Of a stretch of 64,000 bases of DNA, positions 21,201 to 35,366 are shown piece by piece. Below the pieces are notes generated by a model that ran no database searches, had not been told where the DNA came from, and saw only the letters and a program-made list of their open reading frames with translations. Position numbers and translations under genes: made by a program. This DNA comes from Malachius bipustulatus (Eukaryota; Arthropoda; Insecta; Coleoptera; Melyridae), in the NCBI GenBank assembly GCA_910589415.1, contig OU342631.1, positions 1,984,001-2,048,000 on the forward strand, in the 5' to 3' direction. Numbering within the stretch: the stretch's first letter is position 1; every line of letters begins with the position of its first letter.

Positions 21201-24200
21201 GAAAATTTTTCAACGAACATATTCGTATTTGAATCGCATAAAAATACACTATTTATGCGATTATTAAGATTGATGCACAAGAAGTTTTTTTATGTGGCAG
21301 TGAAACAATAAGTCATACGAAAAGTTATCAAAACCAAGTAATGTTTTTGTTCACAATAAAACATGTTTTCTATTTTTATGTTTTTCATCATAAAATGGTG
21401 TTTTTCCAAAAATGTTACAGTTCAAGTTAAATCTTTTGACTAAGAGCAGATTTTTTATGAAGAAAACATTGGCATAGTGTATAGAATTTAAGTAAATTTA
21501 AGTAGCGTCCAAAAGAAAGTAATATTAATGATAAAATGTGTACAATTTATATCTGAAACAGTGCCTGAGATATGGTAGAAAAAAAACGGAAAAAAAATTA
21601 TTTTGACACCCTGCATCTCGAAAACAGTTGATTTGCAGACCCATAATAATTGTAATTTGTTTATTGTATTTTTGTTTATTGTAATCATTGTAATAATAAT
21701 TTTTTCTCAGGACCGGGCCAAAGAATCACACCTTTAATTTTTCGACACATATTATGAAACACCCTGTATAACGTATAAATCAAGACAGAAAATACTTCGG
21801 GGAACAAAGGATTATTATCTTTTTTTTTTATTCAGCTTAACGTTTTTTGACTGCTTGGTTCGTTCGCACCTTGGAACTTATAACCTGGCACGACTTATGT
21901 TTACATACACCTACTACTCAATCATACTAAATATGGCTGTACGTTCCAATCATGTGTAGAAAACTAATAGGCAGGATTTTTGGACGAACGGAGAACTTTT
22001 TTACAGATCTGCTCGAGCCTGCTATGGCACCAGCACGTAACTTAAGTAGGAAGAGCAAAGTCACCAGAATCAAAAATTGATACATGGGTAATTAGGGCTC
22101 ATTAAATGCCCCAATTTAAAATTTCAGGCTCCTTGCCTTGTCAAAAACGATTGTTCTGCTAAATTAAAGTTAAGTGAACAGAACAACCGCCCAAATAGCA
22201 ATTCATTTGCACATTAATTAAAGGCTTATTATTAAAGGCTAACTGGAAGCCCTAATTTGAAATTTTCCCCAGTGCATTTGTTCAAAATAGACTGTTCTGA
22301 TCTGGCTACATCATCCAGTGTAGCAAACTTTTTTGTTGAACATTAAAAAAAGAGAGGAAATGAAAAAAATCAGTTCTTAAAAGAATTTGATATTGTTAAA
22401 GACCCGTTTCGACAAATCGATTAAACGTACTCCGATTTTGAATTTGGCATCATATTGCATCACACGGAGCCGAATTCTTTTATTAAGACATTTAATAAGC
22501 CTTTCTTTAATCGGCCTTTAATTATTATACTATAACAGAATTACAATAATTATTGTTGTTCTTTTTTTTTAATTTTTTAGCGCATGTTCTGCTCCTTTGT
22601 GTTATAAACTATCAGAACTCTTATTTTCAAGCAAATTAGTCTTTAATTACTGTGCGAATTGAATTCCGATTCGAGCGCATTGAATCTCACTCAGTTTACG
22701 CTAGCTCACTTGAGTTTAAGCTAGCAGGCCAATCATTTTTGAAAAAAAAAACCCTTAGCAGAAAATTTAAATTAGGGCATTTAATTAGTTCTTAATGAGC
22801 CAATATTCGACCAACATGTTGTAATTCTGCTGAATTTAATACTCTTCACAGTTTTTTGGCGCCGACAAGCCCCCAGTATATTGGCAGAGTTTTGTCAAGA
22901 TGTGCTTCACAGTATCACAGTAAGGATGCAATAATTACACTTTATACTGCTTTAAAAATGAAGAGTTACCTGGAAGGCAACATAAATGTAAGCTTTGAAG
23001 GAATACTTTGAAGATCATATAAATATATAATCTTTGAGGAAGGATGTAATCTTTTGGAATTCCGTCATATTTGTTTCCTGAAGACAAAAGATAAATGAAG
23101 ATAAATACCTAGATGGATAGACACTTTACCATTTTTAGTACCATTAGTTTTGTGAGTGTGGAGAATCATCGGAAAAGTTTTCTTCTTCGGTATAATCTAG
23201 TGAGGACTATAAGCTGGACAGACTTGTAGGTAAATCGGTTTTTATTTCACCGTTTCTGTAGAAGAGGGTAAATTTCGTGCAATCTGGTGAGGAGTGATTT
23301 GATATTTTGTAGTACATTATTGGATAGGCATGTATAAGTTGCTATTATCGCAGCTATTTTCCAAAAAAGCAAGTACCTAAATGACAAAATTGTGTAACAA
23401 AAGGCCTTTAGCTTTCTTCTGATATACTTCTCTGAAGGCTATTTTGGATGCTTCACTGATAACGGCTTCTGAAGAGGTCCCTGTTTCGTGTTTCTTTTTA
23501 GCGGGCTTTGATTGAGGTGTTGAGTTACCAGGGGTATTAATAATAGGAGGAGGCATTACAATCATGTCTGCTGGGATGCTTGGTACAGACTGGTGTGGCG
23601 GTGCTTAAGAGGCATCTTTTTCGGCTGACCGTTTGCTTTTCAGACTTTTCTAACTGAATGGCTCTTATTAAGGTCTGCATTGCTAGAGGTTTGTGCTATT
23701 TGTCTTGAGTAAGTAGAAAAATTCGATATGAAAGATACTGTAACGAAAGGACCCCAGACCCGTTGCTTTCGTGTGAAAAGCCACTGTGATCGTCTATTTA
23801 CCTCTGGGTTTCCCCGAATAGGACCGCTGTGTTTTCCTCGTTGTGTTTACCGTAGTTTTTACCGTAGTCACCCCTGCTCTTTGATTGAGGTATGCCAGGA
23901 TTACTATGGCCGAAACGGATGCGCAAAAGAACCTACTATGACTCATTGGATCTCGGTTGATTGGGATTTCTTTCGGAAAAGCGGGGGAATTAACTGAGAC
24001 TTGTTGTTGACTGTTGACTTCCTGTCAGATGTCTAAAGGCGAATGATGAGCGAGAGAATTTGTTTGCAAGAGCGTAAAAAGGTGAAGGGCGAGAGGGGCT
24101 GTAATTTTGCATAGAGAGTACAAAACAATGGAAAGCGAATGATGAATCAGGTTTTTACCCCTAGCACCTGTTTAGAAAGCAGATAACTCAGTCCAGACTG

Positions 24201-24481
24201 GCAATAACATTTTATAGCAATTTTCTGCGGAGTTTGTTTTTGAATTTTGATTGGAGTTGACATTCGTATGATGTGCTAAAGGAGTTTTGATTTTGAATGG
24301 CTTTTCACATACTCGAGACTAATTTGTTTTTGGTTGTTTTGAATTCTTATTTGTGGAATTGCGATTGATAATCCGAGATTTATTTCGGTTATTGTTTTTC
24401 CTGTTATGTGAGGGCGGTTATTACACCTGACAACCCTGCTTTGGTTTGCTTTACTCTGTCCTACTCTGAGGGTGCGTTTTG
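21200..24481. other. No gene recognised
   Basis: Ends of the preceding repeat reach ~21780 (ACACCCTGTATAACG). Beyond it the DNA is AT-rich. Around 23377-23565 (minus) and 23728-23997 (plus) there are short open frames of somewhat less AT-rich sequence next to the long repeat copy, possibly remains of the same retroelement, but no domain was recognised. Confidence 0.35.
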
Positions 24482-26285
24482 CCCCGTTGCGCTCTACGAT
24501 TTCCACTTTAAAGAGTCATGCTCTTTTACTGGTTCACCGGAGGTCTTCATCTGGACATCGAGATGAATCCCTCCCCCAACGTGTGGTAATCGAGTACCTA
24601 TTATAAATCCTAATCGGTTGTTGTAATGGAATTAGTATATTCTAATAATGTATGTAAGTAGCGGGTGCTACATCTGACAACGCCGTCTTGTTCTATCTGG
24701 ACCTGTGCTAACCGAGGGTGCTCAGCTACATGGTCTTCATTTATGGTGCAATACAATAGCTAGGGAACTCCTCTCACTTTCTAATATCGTATAATTTAAA
24801 GGGACTGCTTCCTGCCTAACAGTTGCGTGATCGTACATCTTTATTAATCCCGGACCTGGGTCTATTTTCGCTCCTAGCTCTATCTCGATTTCCTATACGT
24901 GAATTTGTAATTGTTTGTTGAAGTATTCCTCTTTCCTAATATTCGTTGAACGTGATCGAGTAGGTACCTACTACTTACTGGTGGTGCCATCTAATACCTA
25001 GCTGATTATTTTGCCTGATTTAAAATGGGACCTGCGCTCATGGATTGGGCGAATCTGTTTACTTATTTATCGATGTGGATCTTGTTTCGAAGAGAGATCT
25101 TCCCTGACTACTTTCTCAATGGATTTTCCCTAATTTGTGAAGGAAATTCCTTCAGAATAGGCGCTTTGCCATCTACTAGTGAATTGGTTCGAAGAGAATT
25201 TGCCAACTGCGAGTATTGAGTTGTTTCGAGAAGAGATGCAAATTTATTGGATTTCCATGGGAGTTTTTCTAAGGCAGATAACGGAAATTCAAACCGGAGT
25301 CCGCTTATAACGCCATTTCTAGCTGAATTATAGAGTTTGGATAAGGATTGGGCTACCGAGAGTTCGCTAGACGCCATCTCGTCCGGTTTACGTCCAAAGA
25401 CTAAAGTTTAGATAAGGATTGGGCGACCGAGAGTTCGCTAGACGCCAACTCGTCGGGTTTACGTCCAAAGGGCAAAGTTTAGATAAGGATTAGGCGACCG
25501 AGAGTTCGCTTAGACGCCATCTCGTCGGGTTTACGTCCAAAGGGTTATGAAGTCAGACTTGACCTGTTCGAAAGCTGATCCCATCTGTCTGGAGCTGCGG
25601 TAAGACGTCTGCTTTTATAGAAGCGTTGGTCCGCTTTCGAAACACGACAAGCAACAATGCACCTTATTGGCACTGCCTTATATCGTGATTTGTTTGTTGT
25701 CATATTTCCCTAATCACGAGACTTAGCGATTTGACCTCGCGGCTACCTTACTGAATTGTCCTGAACTTCAACTACCTAAATTTTCCTTCAAATCGGCCGA
25801 CGCGTTGTCGTCTTTTCATTGTGCCTAGCTACTTTAATTACACCGGCTTAACTTTCATCTCGCATTTCCACCTGCTTACTATTTCGGGATCGCGATGTAT
25901 TTCCGGCTACCTTCATTTATTTTTTCGCTTTATCGATTGGTGTAATTTTCATTGTCGTGGGTGGAGTACCTAGCGACTTACTATTGTCTTTGCAAGGGGT
26001 TATTGTTTGTTTCTGATTTTACCCGGTCTTGTATGTAGGTCAGCTCATCCTTTCAATGGGCGCGAGGCGCATTTATAAAGACATCTGGCAATGGTTTGCC
26101 CTCGCCGTTGCCGCTTTCTCGAAGGATTGAAATGTGACCAGCTAGAGCGATTCTATTTTTCTGAATATTTAATGTGCTGGCAGGGATCGTTTACTTAATG
26201 TGTAACGTCGGGTGGCTGCGCTTTAATTTCCTAACAATTTTACCTTTAGGTATTTACGTACCTATTCTTACACTATTTGCTTTTT
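24482..26285. repeat. Long dispersed repeat, copy 2, with internal 71-bp tandem array
   Basis: The partner of 13490-15275 in the same orientation. It differs mainly at 25333-25545, where a unit with GTTTAGATAAGGATTGGG and GAGAGTTCGCTAGACGCC is present three times with a 71-bp period (starts ~25334, 25405, 25476). Copy 1 has only loosely similar segments there. The class is unclear; a solo LTR or leader region of a retroelement is the best guess. Confidence 0.6.
25333..25545. repeat. Three-copy 71-bp tandem repeat
   Basis: Units begin AGTTTGGATAAGG or AGTTTAGATAAGG and end ACGTCCAAAG; the three copies differ at only a few positions, so the array is younger than the divergence between the two long repeats. 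Confidence 0.75.
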
Positions 26286-28878
26286 TTGGTTTAGTTTGAC
26301 TTAACAAGGGAGGTGGAAATAATTTCCTTATCATCCTACCTAGGTGCGATCCATTTCAATACCATCATAACTTATCACTATAAAAAGGTTTGTATTTCAA
26401 AATCTTATGTTGTTGTAGGTACAACTAAGTATCTGAATGTAATTTCCACGGAATCCCACTTTTAGGAAAGAAACAGGGAGAGGCTAGTTACAGGCCCAGT
26501 GATTTTATTCCATTTGCTGCTAGATCGTAAGTAATGAACGGACTTATATTGGAGATTATTACATATTTGTTTAATAGATAAAGTTGATAAAGCTTTCACC
26601 AGCTTGCGCATGATAAAGTTGAAACTGCCTATACTTAGGATTAAAGGGTGTAAGTTGAAAAGTTGGTTTACCAGCTCGGTTCTCGAATAATATTTGCAAC
26701 TTATATTGTGGGATATTCGTGACGCGAAAAATTTTTTTTTGGCTCCTCTAACGTCTCCAACATAATCGAATAGTTTGAGACGATCTGACATGCGTGGAAA
26801 ACAAACGCTTGATCCTTTTTAGGAAACGTAGGTCCAGGGACTGATTTAGTTGCTGAATGCTGACAAGTACGAAGCGTTGGCGGTATTATTAGTTGTATTG
26901 TTATTTCGGCTTGGTTCTTATAACATTTAATTGTATTTTCTGTTGCAGTAGCAGCAACGCTTATACTATATTACCATTAATTGGTTTCCATTTTCTTGAA
27001 AGTTGGGCAGCCAGCAATACATTGTGCTGAATCGTGGACCGCCTGTTAATCTTAAATCTTATTACCGCTACTTGCAAAAAGCGCCTTCACTTTCTCGAAC
27101 AATCTTCCTATTATAATAATTATTATTTGTTTAAATTCAAACTAGGCAGCGCTGATGAATGTGGGTATTGAAGTCGCTACTACTTACAGCAGGTACCTAC
27201 GATACATACGATACAGAGCAGGTACATTACGCGGATACTCAATCCTCTACTTACTTTTGTTTTTTAGGCGTGATAAAAATGTGTCCTTGGAGCTTCACCA
27301 TCTGTACTTTATCATTTTCCTGTGATTTCGGGATTTGCATAAAAAATAATAATGAGGAAGGCAAACTTAAAAAAAAAAAGGATCAAGAGATCAAGATTGA
27401 GAAAGCATAATAAATAATTTGAAAAATATAAAGTTATCCGCGATTGTGCGATTATGCGATTGGAACACAATGTTCAAAATTCGAATACAGAACATTCTTT
27501 TCTAAAAAAATAAACTAGAAAGTACCCGAACGCATCCTAAATATCCGGAGGCTTTTCGCCAAAATTGTTTTGGTAGGTACCTATATAAACTTTTACACTT
27601 TTTTTGTAAATTTCTTTTTTTGACCGACCCATGCATTCGTGACACAAACTGATGAAAAAACTTCAAAATTAGATATGTTGCTGAAGTAAGGTTGTAGTGC
27701 GTGCGGTTTTAACATTGCCCTTGCTGGAACGTTTGAGCTGCAACACTATTTTCTTAGCTTTATGCACTGACAGGATAATTCACAAGAGTAACTTTCCTGA
27801 ATCCAAACTTGCTGGAATAGGTTTCAACAACTTATCAAATTTATGATATTTGAAAATTTAATGAAGAAGTCAACGTATCTGGAACGTTATGCAATGTTCT
27901 ATATTCAGTGGGTTAGGTATTTTACCAAGCCATAACATTATCTATGTATTAAGGAAATTATAAGATTTAATATCCTCTGGCAAGGTACTAATGCACCTTG
28001 CGCGCTTATCATGCCTTCCGTCATTAAGGCCTCATAGTTTCCTGGATTTATAAACAACTACTCTTTAAAAGGATCTATATATGATTAATAATTAGGTGAG
28101 TATTTAAATGATATTATTGGGTATATCGATTTATAATAATTAAATTATGCTCTATTAATGTTCTATAATGTCTCCAGTATACTTGATTGATTCTGAAAGA
28201 CTTAAAGACTTTTACTTTCGTACAGTCTGAAGAATGGTAGCTATTGTAATACCGATTACCAGCAATTTCTCATGATACACTTATGAGTGTAACAATCTAA
28301 CTTATGCAACTCTAAATTAACGAAGTAATACTATAACGGGCTTGTTCTCGATATTAAATAGCAAATTACTTATTTATTGATGAGTTATTTGCTTTTCCGC
28401 ATGTTCAAACAGCTTACAATTGTTTGAAAAGGTTATGATAACTCTATACGTAGATAATTTCAGAAGTCTTAGTAAGCATCGGAGATAATTTGAAATTAAT
28501 TAAGACAAATTTGGATTTATATAACGATTTTTTGTAGCTGTGGAGTACAAAGACTCGAATCTTAAATAAACAAATTAAAAGTAATGATTTACAAACTGAC
28601 AATTCGCAATTAATTATGGACCTTCTTAAATGTCAGTTTCAATCAACACTTCAAGCGATCTTTTCTTAACCGACATGATGTTGTTTACTTTCAAAACAAT
28701 TGAAGAAACTATTTTTGGTGGGAAAAAAATTGTTATGACTAGCGTGGTAGGGTAGGTAACTTTTAAAAATGCGCAATTTTTAATTACTAATACATGTTTC
28801 CCTGAAAAGATTGTCAATGAATAATAATAATAATAATAGTTATTATAATGGGGGACGCGTGTTTATCGCCGTGGTACC
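26286..28878. other. No gene recognised
   Basis: AT-rich. A 109-codon minus-strand frame at 26462-26791 contains LKLFDYVGDVRGAKKKFFAS but matches nothing I know. There is a (ATA)n tract near 28822-28838. Confidence 0.35.
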
Positions 28879-29043
28879 ATCAACTGGCCGGCCAGATCTC
28901 CCGATTTAGCACCTTATCCTCGTTGTGACTTTTCTTGGGATCTTGGGGTTACCTTAAAAACAAAATTTACAGAGCTTGTCGTTGCCGAATGCAACAACTC
29001 GGACAAGTTCGAAGCGCAATTTAAAAAAGGGTGGGAATGTTAA
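28879..29043 (+). pseudogene. C-terminal remnant of a Tc1/mariner-type transposase
   Basis: An uninterrupted 54-codon stretch without an ATG, ending in TAA: INWPARSPDLAPYP, then CDFSWDLGVTLKTKF, then FKKGWEC. WPARSPDLAPxxxFxWGxLK is the signature around the third catalytic acidic residue of mariner/IS630-type transposases. Nothing upstream supplies the other two catalytic residues, so this is a fragment. Inverted ends were not found. It is distinct from the mariner at 48288. Confidence 0.7.
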
Positions 29044-29519
29044 TTTCAAAATGAAGGACTATTTGAATATTTGTTGCAGTTATTGTTTTAGTTGAACAAT
29101 TTTACGTGTTCATTTTTCATAGTCAATTTTTGGTAAAAGAGAATGATGGTAATAAATGAGGATTTTCGTAATTTTTTAATGATGTTCAATAATTTAAAAT
29201 AAATTAAATAATTGAAAATATTTGCTTTGACAGTCAAAAAGTTATCCTAATTTAGCATGTCATGGCTGCATGCTCATCTTTTAATTTTGATAATCTTTAA
29301 ATTATTCTGTCATGATATAAAACTGTTAATTAGTAGGTATTTTGGTATCAGCATGCTCAGAAAACAATTCTCTTTCGATATACACCATTGCCATTCTTGT
29401 AAATAAAAGTGGTGAGAAATAAATTGCAAAAACCTTCTTGCGCATCAATCGCAGAAACAGTGTATTTTTATGCGATTCAACTATGAAAATTTTTGCCGCC
29501 TTTTAAATTGGCTTTCTGA

Positions 29520-31340
29520 ATTTTTCAATAGTCAGGTCGAATTTGCGTAGTGGTTTACTGTGAAAATTTCATTTCATTTCGTTTGAAAGCGTGCCATAAA
29601 ATAGATTTTTACATAATAAACCAAAAAAAAAATTGGCAAAATTTAACAATTTCGTCTCTTGTCCTATATACCCGCCACTGACTAACTTTAAAAAGTTACA
29701 GGCGAGTTCTGAAAACCGAACATTTGAAATTTTAGAGAAATAAACATCATGTAAAAAAATTCCGCCATTTCTCTTATTTGCTTCTTTAAATTTTGGAGAG
29801 TTACAAGCTATTAGTGTAGTTGTCTACTCCGAAAATTTCAGGTAAATTCCCTCAAAAATGTGCTCATAATCAATTCAAGAAATTTAGCCATTTTTACCAT
29901 TTTCTTACCCACGCCACTAGCTTATTATTAAAAATAATAAAAATTTTATTGCATTAATTCAAATTTCAAATCATTTTAATCCAATCTTGTTAATACAGGT
30001 TTGTAGGAGTTTTTATTTTCTGCAATTGGGGTTGGCAGGAGCAGTCATATCTGCATGGGTGGTCCTGCCCGAGCCGAGCGCGATGAAAACGGTGGGCTGG
30101 TCTGGTGCTGGTGCTGGTTTTAAATCAAGCAGTCCCGGGTCTGAATATTACATTCAATCGTTAAGTTATTAAACAAGCCTTTAATTGTCATCCTCATTAT
30201 TTTGTTGTGAAAAGTTTTCTTTCTATATTGCTTATACAGGGACTAAAAAATAGCCTTTTTCCCTAAAATTCAAAAAGCCGCCATTTTGAAACGGCTCGAT
30301 CGATTTTGCTCAAAAAATGCAATACTAGACCACTACTTGTGGATAATATCTTCCTCCCATAAAAATTTCAGCCTCCTAGATTGAAAACTGCTACCAGAAA
30401 ACCGTGCCACAGGACCGGATGTTTCGAAATTTTAAAGGACACCCTGTAGAAGTAACGCGACTTTTGAAAAATTTTTCAACGAAAATTTAACGTCATCCCA
30501 AAGTTTCACAAGAGTAAAAAATTTCTTCCACTAATCTTGAAAGATGAAGCTACTAGAGCGTTTTTAAAATTTTAGAGATATTTACATCATGTAAAATAAA
30601 TTTAAATATCTCCGCCATTTTTTTTATTTGATCCTTGAAATTTTTGAAGATTAAAGAGTATTAGTATAGTTGTCTACTGTGAAAATTTTAGTTCAATTCC
30701 TTCAAAAATGTGCTCAAAAACTGTTATAGAAATTAAGCCATTTTCACTCTTTTCCTACCCACGCCACTGGCTTATTAATGGAAAAAATTCAAATTTTTTT
30801 GCATTAACTCAAATTTCAATTAATTTTCTTTCAATCCTGTTAACTTGATGTGAAAGTTTTTTTGCCATCTTGCTCATACAGGGATTCAAAAAATAGTAAA
30901 TCTTCAGCAAATTCAAATGGTCGCCATTTTGAAACGGCTCGGCCGATTTTGCTCAAGTGCAATACCAGACCACTCCTTGTAGACATCTTACTCTCATAAA
31001 ATAACATAATAAGCCAAAAAAAAATTGACAAAATTCAACAATTTCGTCCCTTTTCCTATACCCGCTACTGACTAACGATAAAAAATTACAGGCGAGTTCT
31101 GAAAATCGAACATTTGAAATTTTAGAGAAATAAACATCATGTAAAAAAATAATAATCGAATAATCGAATAACTCCGCCATTTCTCTTATTTGCTTCTTGA
31201 AATTTTTGAGAGTTAAAGTTTATTAGTGTAGTTGTCTACTCTGAAAATTTCAGGTAAATTCTCTCAAAAATGTGCTCATAATCAGTTAAATAAATTTAGC
31301 CATTTTTACCATTTTCTTACCCACGCCACTAGCTTATTAT
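29520..31340. repeat. AT-rich interspersed repeat block, several units
   Basis: Units related to 20300-21200, repeated at least three times head to tail with varying truncation. Landmarks: CCCACGCCACTAGCTTATT, CGCCATTTTGAAACGGCTCG, TAGTGTAGTTGTCTACTC, GGACACCCTGTAGAAGTAAC. A non-repeat insert with GGTGGTCCTGCCCGAGCC lies near 30050-30130. Confidence 0.65.
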
Positions 31341-31899
31341 TAAATAGTGTATTTTTATGCGATTCAATAATAAATATTTTCTTCCTATTTTTTTTATAAT
31401 GAATATAATGAAAAAATAATCCGATTTTTCTACCTATCAAAAAAAAAAAGAATGATACACTCTCGTGGTTTCGAACCCGCACCAACAGGTTACTAAGGAA
31501 GGATGTAATGAACTGATCCACGATGCGTTTCATATTTCTAGTGATGATGGGGTAGATATATTATGTAGTAAGTCAGGTACCTACACCTACTCATTTTATT
31601 TTTTAAACTGGTCGTATCTTTGTTATTAAAAGACCAATTTGAATACTTTTTTCACCTGCATGTAGGTGATTTAATAGTCGTTGCGATTGTTTTTCTAATT
31701 TTCAGAACCATTCATAATTGAATGTGAAAAAAAATAAAAAAGAAATTGCGAACCATTTCATCAATTTAATAATTTTATATAAGTGTAAGCTAATTTTGCA
31801 CAAGCGAAAAACTTTTTTATTTTTCGTTTAAAGTGCTACATTAATCGAGGCGAATTGAAGTTAAGACATCAAATTATATGTTAAAGCAAAAAAAAATGG

Positions 31900-32435
31900 A
31901 AAATTTCGGTTCAACTTCTTCAAAAATGGACTCATAAACGGTTATAGAATTGACACATTTTCGCCCTTTTTCCTACCCACGACACTGGCTTATTAATGGA
32001 AAATATGCTAATTTTATTGCATTAACTCAAAGTTCCAATAATTTTCTTCAAATCCTGTTAATTTGATTTCAAAGTTTTTTTGACATCTTGCTCATACGGG
32101 GGCTCAAAAAATTGGACCTTTTCCGAAAATTCAAATGGCTGCCATTTTGAAACGGCTCGGCCGATTTTGCTCAAGTGCAATACCAGACCACTCCTTGTGG
32201 ATATCTTACTCCCACAAAAATTTCAGCCCCCTAGATTGAAAACTGCGGCCAGAAACCGTGCCTCAAGGACCGGATTCTTGGAACTTTGAAAGGACACCCT
32301 GTAGAAGTAACGTGACTTTTGGAAATTTTTTCAACGAAAATCTAAAGTCATTCCTCAGCTTTACAAGAATCCTAAATTTCGTTCACTAATCTTGAAAGAT
32401 AAAGCTACAGGAGCGTTTTGAAAATCGAAAAATCG
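31900..32435. repeat. AT-rich interspersed repeat, further copy
   Basis: One more unit of the family at 20300 and 29520: CTCATAAACGGTTATAGAAT, CATTTTGAAACGGCTCGGCC, ACACCCTGTAGAAGTAACG. The short open frames inside shift between copies and are not genes. Confidence 0.65.
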
Positions 32436-32439
32436 TGAT

Positions 32440-32495
32440 TTTGGAGAAATAAATATATATATAAATATATATATAAATATATATATATATATATC
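32440..32495. repeat. (AT)n / (ATAA)n simple repeat
   Basis: About 50 bases of alternating TA with AAATAT interruptions at the edge of the preceding repeat. Confidence 0.9.
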
Positions 32496-32996
32496 GTGGG
32501 CAGGTGAATTTTGGAAAACCACTTTTTCGTGATCTGGGGGTCATGATCGGTGGACATTTGATGAGTTTGAGTGATTTTCGAAAAGTGATGTCGTCCTCAA
32601 TAGTGTATTTTTTTGTTAAAAAATACACTAATATGTGCTATTCGCCTTACTTGGTTTATACCTATAAACACCAAAAAAATGTGTTTGGTACCTATACCAA
32701 AAATGAAAAAAAATCCTTCCTATCTCAGAAACCGTCAATTTGCGGATCCTTAAAGATTTTTTGACTTATTTCAGTCCACACTATACCCACTCCAAATACT
32801 CTATCTTTTTTTTTTGAGCATTTTTGAAGACAGTTAAACAGGGGTGCAGAGTACGCTGTTTATAATTTTAGGTATAGAACCTAAAAGTACAATAGAGGGT
32901 ATGCGATTAAAATAAAAGTACCACAAAGCACCATCCTATTTTGAGATTTTAAGACTTGAGATTTTAAAAGAGGTCGAATGAAACCCTATACATTTC

Positions 32997-33150
32997 CCAC
33001 TTGTACGACACCCGACGACATGCTATGTCGTCGGGTGTCGTACAAGTAACCAGACTCTCAGGGTGAAGTTCCCCCGCAATCTTGTCGTGTTGTCGCGTTA
33101 TCGCTGTCGTCGGGTGTCGTCGGGTGTCGTTCAAGTAAGAACCGGCCTTT
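32997..33150. mobile_element. MITE copy, family of 2611-2829
   Basis: CACTTGTACGACACCCGACG at the left and GTCGTCGGGTGTCGT plus AGAACCGGCCT at the right; the outermost left bases are lost. The left end also has a local palindrome GACGACATGCTATGTCGTCG. No coding. Confidence 0.65.
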
Positions 33151-35312
33151 ACTGGGATTGTAACTCATCTGTTTGAAAGATGCATGTTGTATAAGACTTT
33201 CTTCATTAAAATCACTTTTTCCATCGAATGCTAAAGTTACTCTACTATAAACTGGGACTGGGTATACATACCTACTAGCAAGACTGACTGAAATAAAATC
33301 AATTAAACACCTGTAAATTCTTTAGGTAGGTAGATAAAATCTTTGAAAAATGTCAGCACAGTTTCTCTTTATCTGGTTTTATATGATTTTGATGGCATTC
33401 CGTTCATAATACCCATCTTAGAGCATGAAATTTTAATTAAAAGGATAATTTAGCCAATGTTCAGTTTTGTATGCTTTTAATAATGAGATCAAACTAATTT
33501 TCATAAGAATATAATTATTGTGAACAAAACATCTATATAATATGTAGTTCATTTCTATGCGATTGTTCTTGCAATAAAACATCCACGTTTGGGTACGACT
33601 GCTTTAATTATTTTTTACTGAATGTAACTCTAATTAATATTTTTTTATCAATTTTAAATTTTCATGCCTATTACCTGATCTTCTTTTATTACAGTAAGTA
33701 TCCTGTTTCCCATATTATGTGTAGAATGAGTAAGATATGAATGAAGTAAAGATAAAATAAGCCCCTTATCTTTTTTTAAATCCATTCTTTTTAAATGTTT
33801 TCTAATCTTTATTCAAAATGCATTTTTCGCATTCTGCATGGTTTACTCCGTCAGCACCAGCACCAGCACCCAACTTATTTCTAAGACTTGGAAAATACAT
33901 AAATAACTGAGACACGAAAAATTTCCAGAAATCTCGACAAATATGGGAAAGCCATCAGAAAAAAAAGACTTAAAAAAAAAATTGTGGCGTAATTCCTATA
34001 GTTCATCGTCCTATCCTCCTATTAGCTTTAAAATTGTTGCAGGAATTCTCAATGGTATTTTTTTTTCAATAAAGAGACTTTTGGTGATCTTTGAGGCATA
34101 ATATTTAGAAAATAATTGGTTGAATTAAGCGCTAATAATGAAGATTCTTTTCTCTGTTAAAAACCTTATAATTACCTATCACAGTTACTCGTCAAGTTAA
34201 TGTTAAATTCCTCAAGATACCTATACGAGACAATCTAAATGAACAAGAGAATACATCGCAACTACATAACGGCTCGATTAATTTTATTGAACCTAAATAA
34301 TAAGTTTTAGATTCATCTCTATACCTAGGTAGTTAAAACATAAAAATTCTTCCATATCTACTTGCAAAAATAATGTTATAATCCTGAAGAATTCACTAAC
34401 GAGCGCTCAGTGGTCAAAAGAAAAAATGGGTTCTATAACTAATAATATAAAAAATTGTAGCGGAATACGAGCAGTTTATTTATCTCAAATACATTATTCT
34501 TAATAATTAAAGATAATCTTTACAAAAGATATATAGACAAACTCATTTTCAGAGAAAATGCATCTTTATTGAATTGGGTCAAAGTTGCGTATTTCAGTGC
34601 TGGTTTGTAATTCTCGAGTAAAATATTAAATGAATAATAAAAAGAAAATTCGTGGAGCTCTAGGACACATGCTCATCACTAATCACCAACATAGATGTTG
34701 CTACTGATTGTAGATGACGGAGTACCTGTGAATTTTCTAGATAAGAAATCAATTGATCTTATGCAAAAAAAGCTACAACAAGAGCAAATGGCCATCTATG
34801 TCATTAGCAGTGTTTTCTCATCTTTGGCATGAGGTCAGCGAAGAGCATGAACCCTAGAAACCACTAACTTTATTTTTTGAAGCATTTTTTTGATATTTTG
34901 AGCATGTTTTTTTATTTTCGGGAAAATGCATTTTTCTGCAGATTTATATTTTAATTCGCATGCGCCCAGAGTTTTCAAAGTCAACGGTTGTTTTTCTTAT
35001 GGCCGCCATATGGTTTGTTCATTGCATTCAATATTCAATATAAAAAAATCAAGGAAACTAAAAATATCTCACATTGAAATAAAAAAATTCAAAATTTTCT
35101 TCTTTTTTTCTAAAATTATAGATTTTTTTCACCGAATGACGGCACAAGCAAAGACCATTCACGAAAATAAAGTAGGCAATATAATGTTATATTGACGTCG
35201 TTCGAAGAAAAAAATTTCTGTAGCGGGAAAAAGTAAGTAGATATGACCTTTTTTTTCCTTTCTGCAAGAATAACAATGCCACCTCATTTGAAATTGCTTT
35301 TAGCAAAAGAAA
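33151..35312. other. No gene recognised
   Basis: AT-rich sequence without convincing frames. A (CAGCAC)n-like stretch is near 33852. Short frames at 34926-35195 are low-complexity. Confidence 0.35.
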
Positions 35313-35366
35313 AAATTAAGTGAGCAGGAAAAAAAGTGTTAACTTTTTTCCCTGCTCACTTAATTT
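35313..35366. repeat. Near-perfect hairpin, AAATTAAGTGAGCAGGAAAA
   Basis: The left half AAATTAAGTGAGCAGG pairs with CCTGCTCACTTAATTT 30 bases later through an A/T-tract stem. Its flanks (CACTCAAATATCATCAAATT, 35420 region) are shared with the regions at 36975 and 57960, implying a dispersed family. Confidence 0.65.

Noticed and set aside
25333..25545. CRISPR array
   Set aside because: The 71-bp units are contiguous direct repeats with no unique spacers, in an animal genome.
34926..35195. 89-codon plus-strand frame
   Set aside because: Lys/Phe/Ile-rich low-complexity translation of an A/T-rich stretch.
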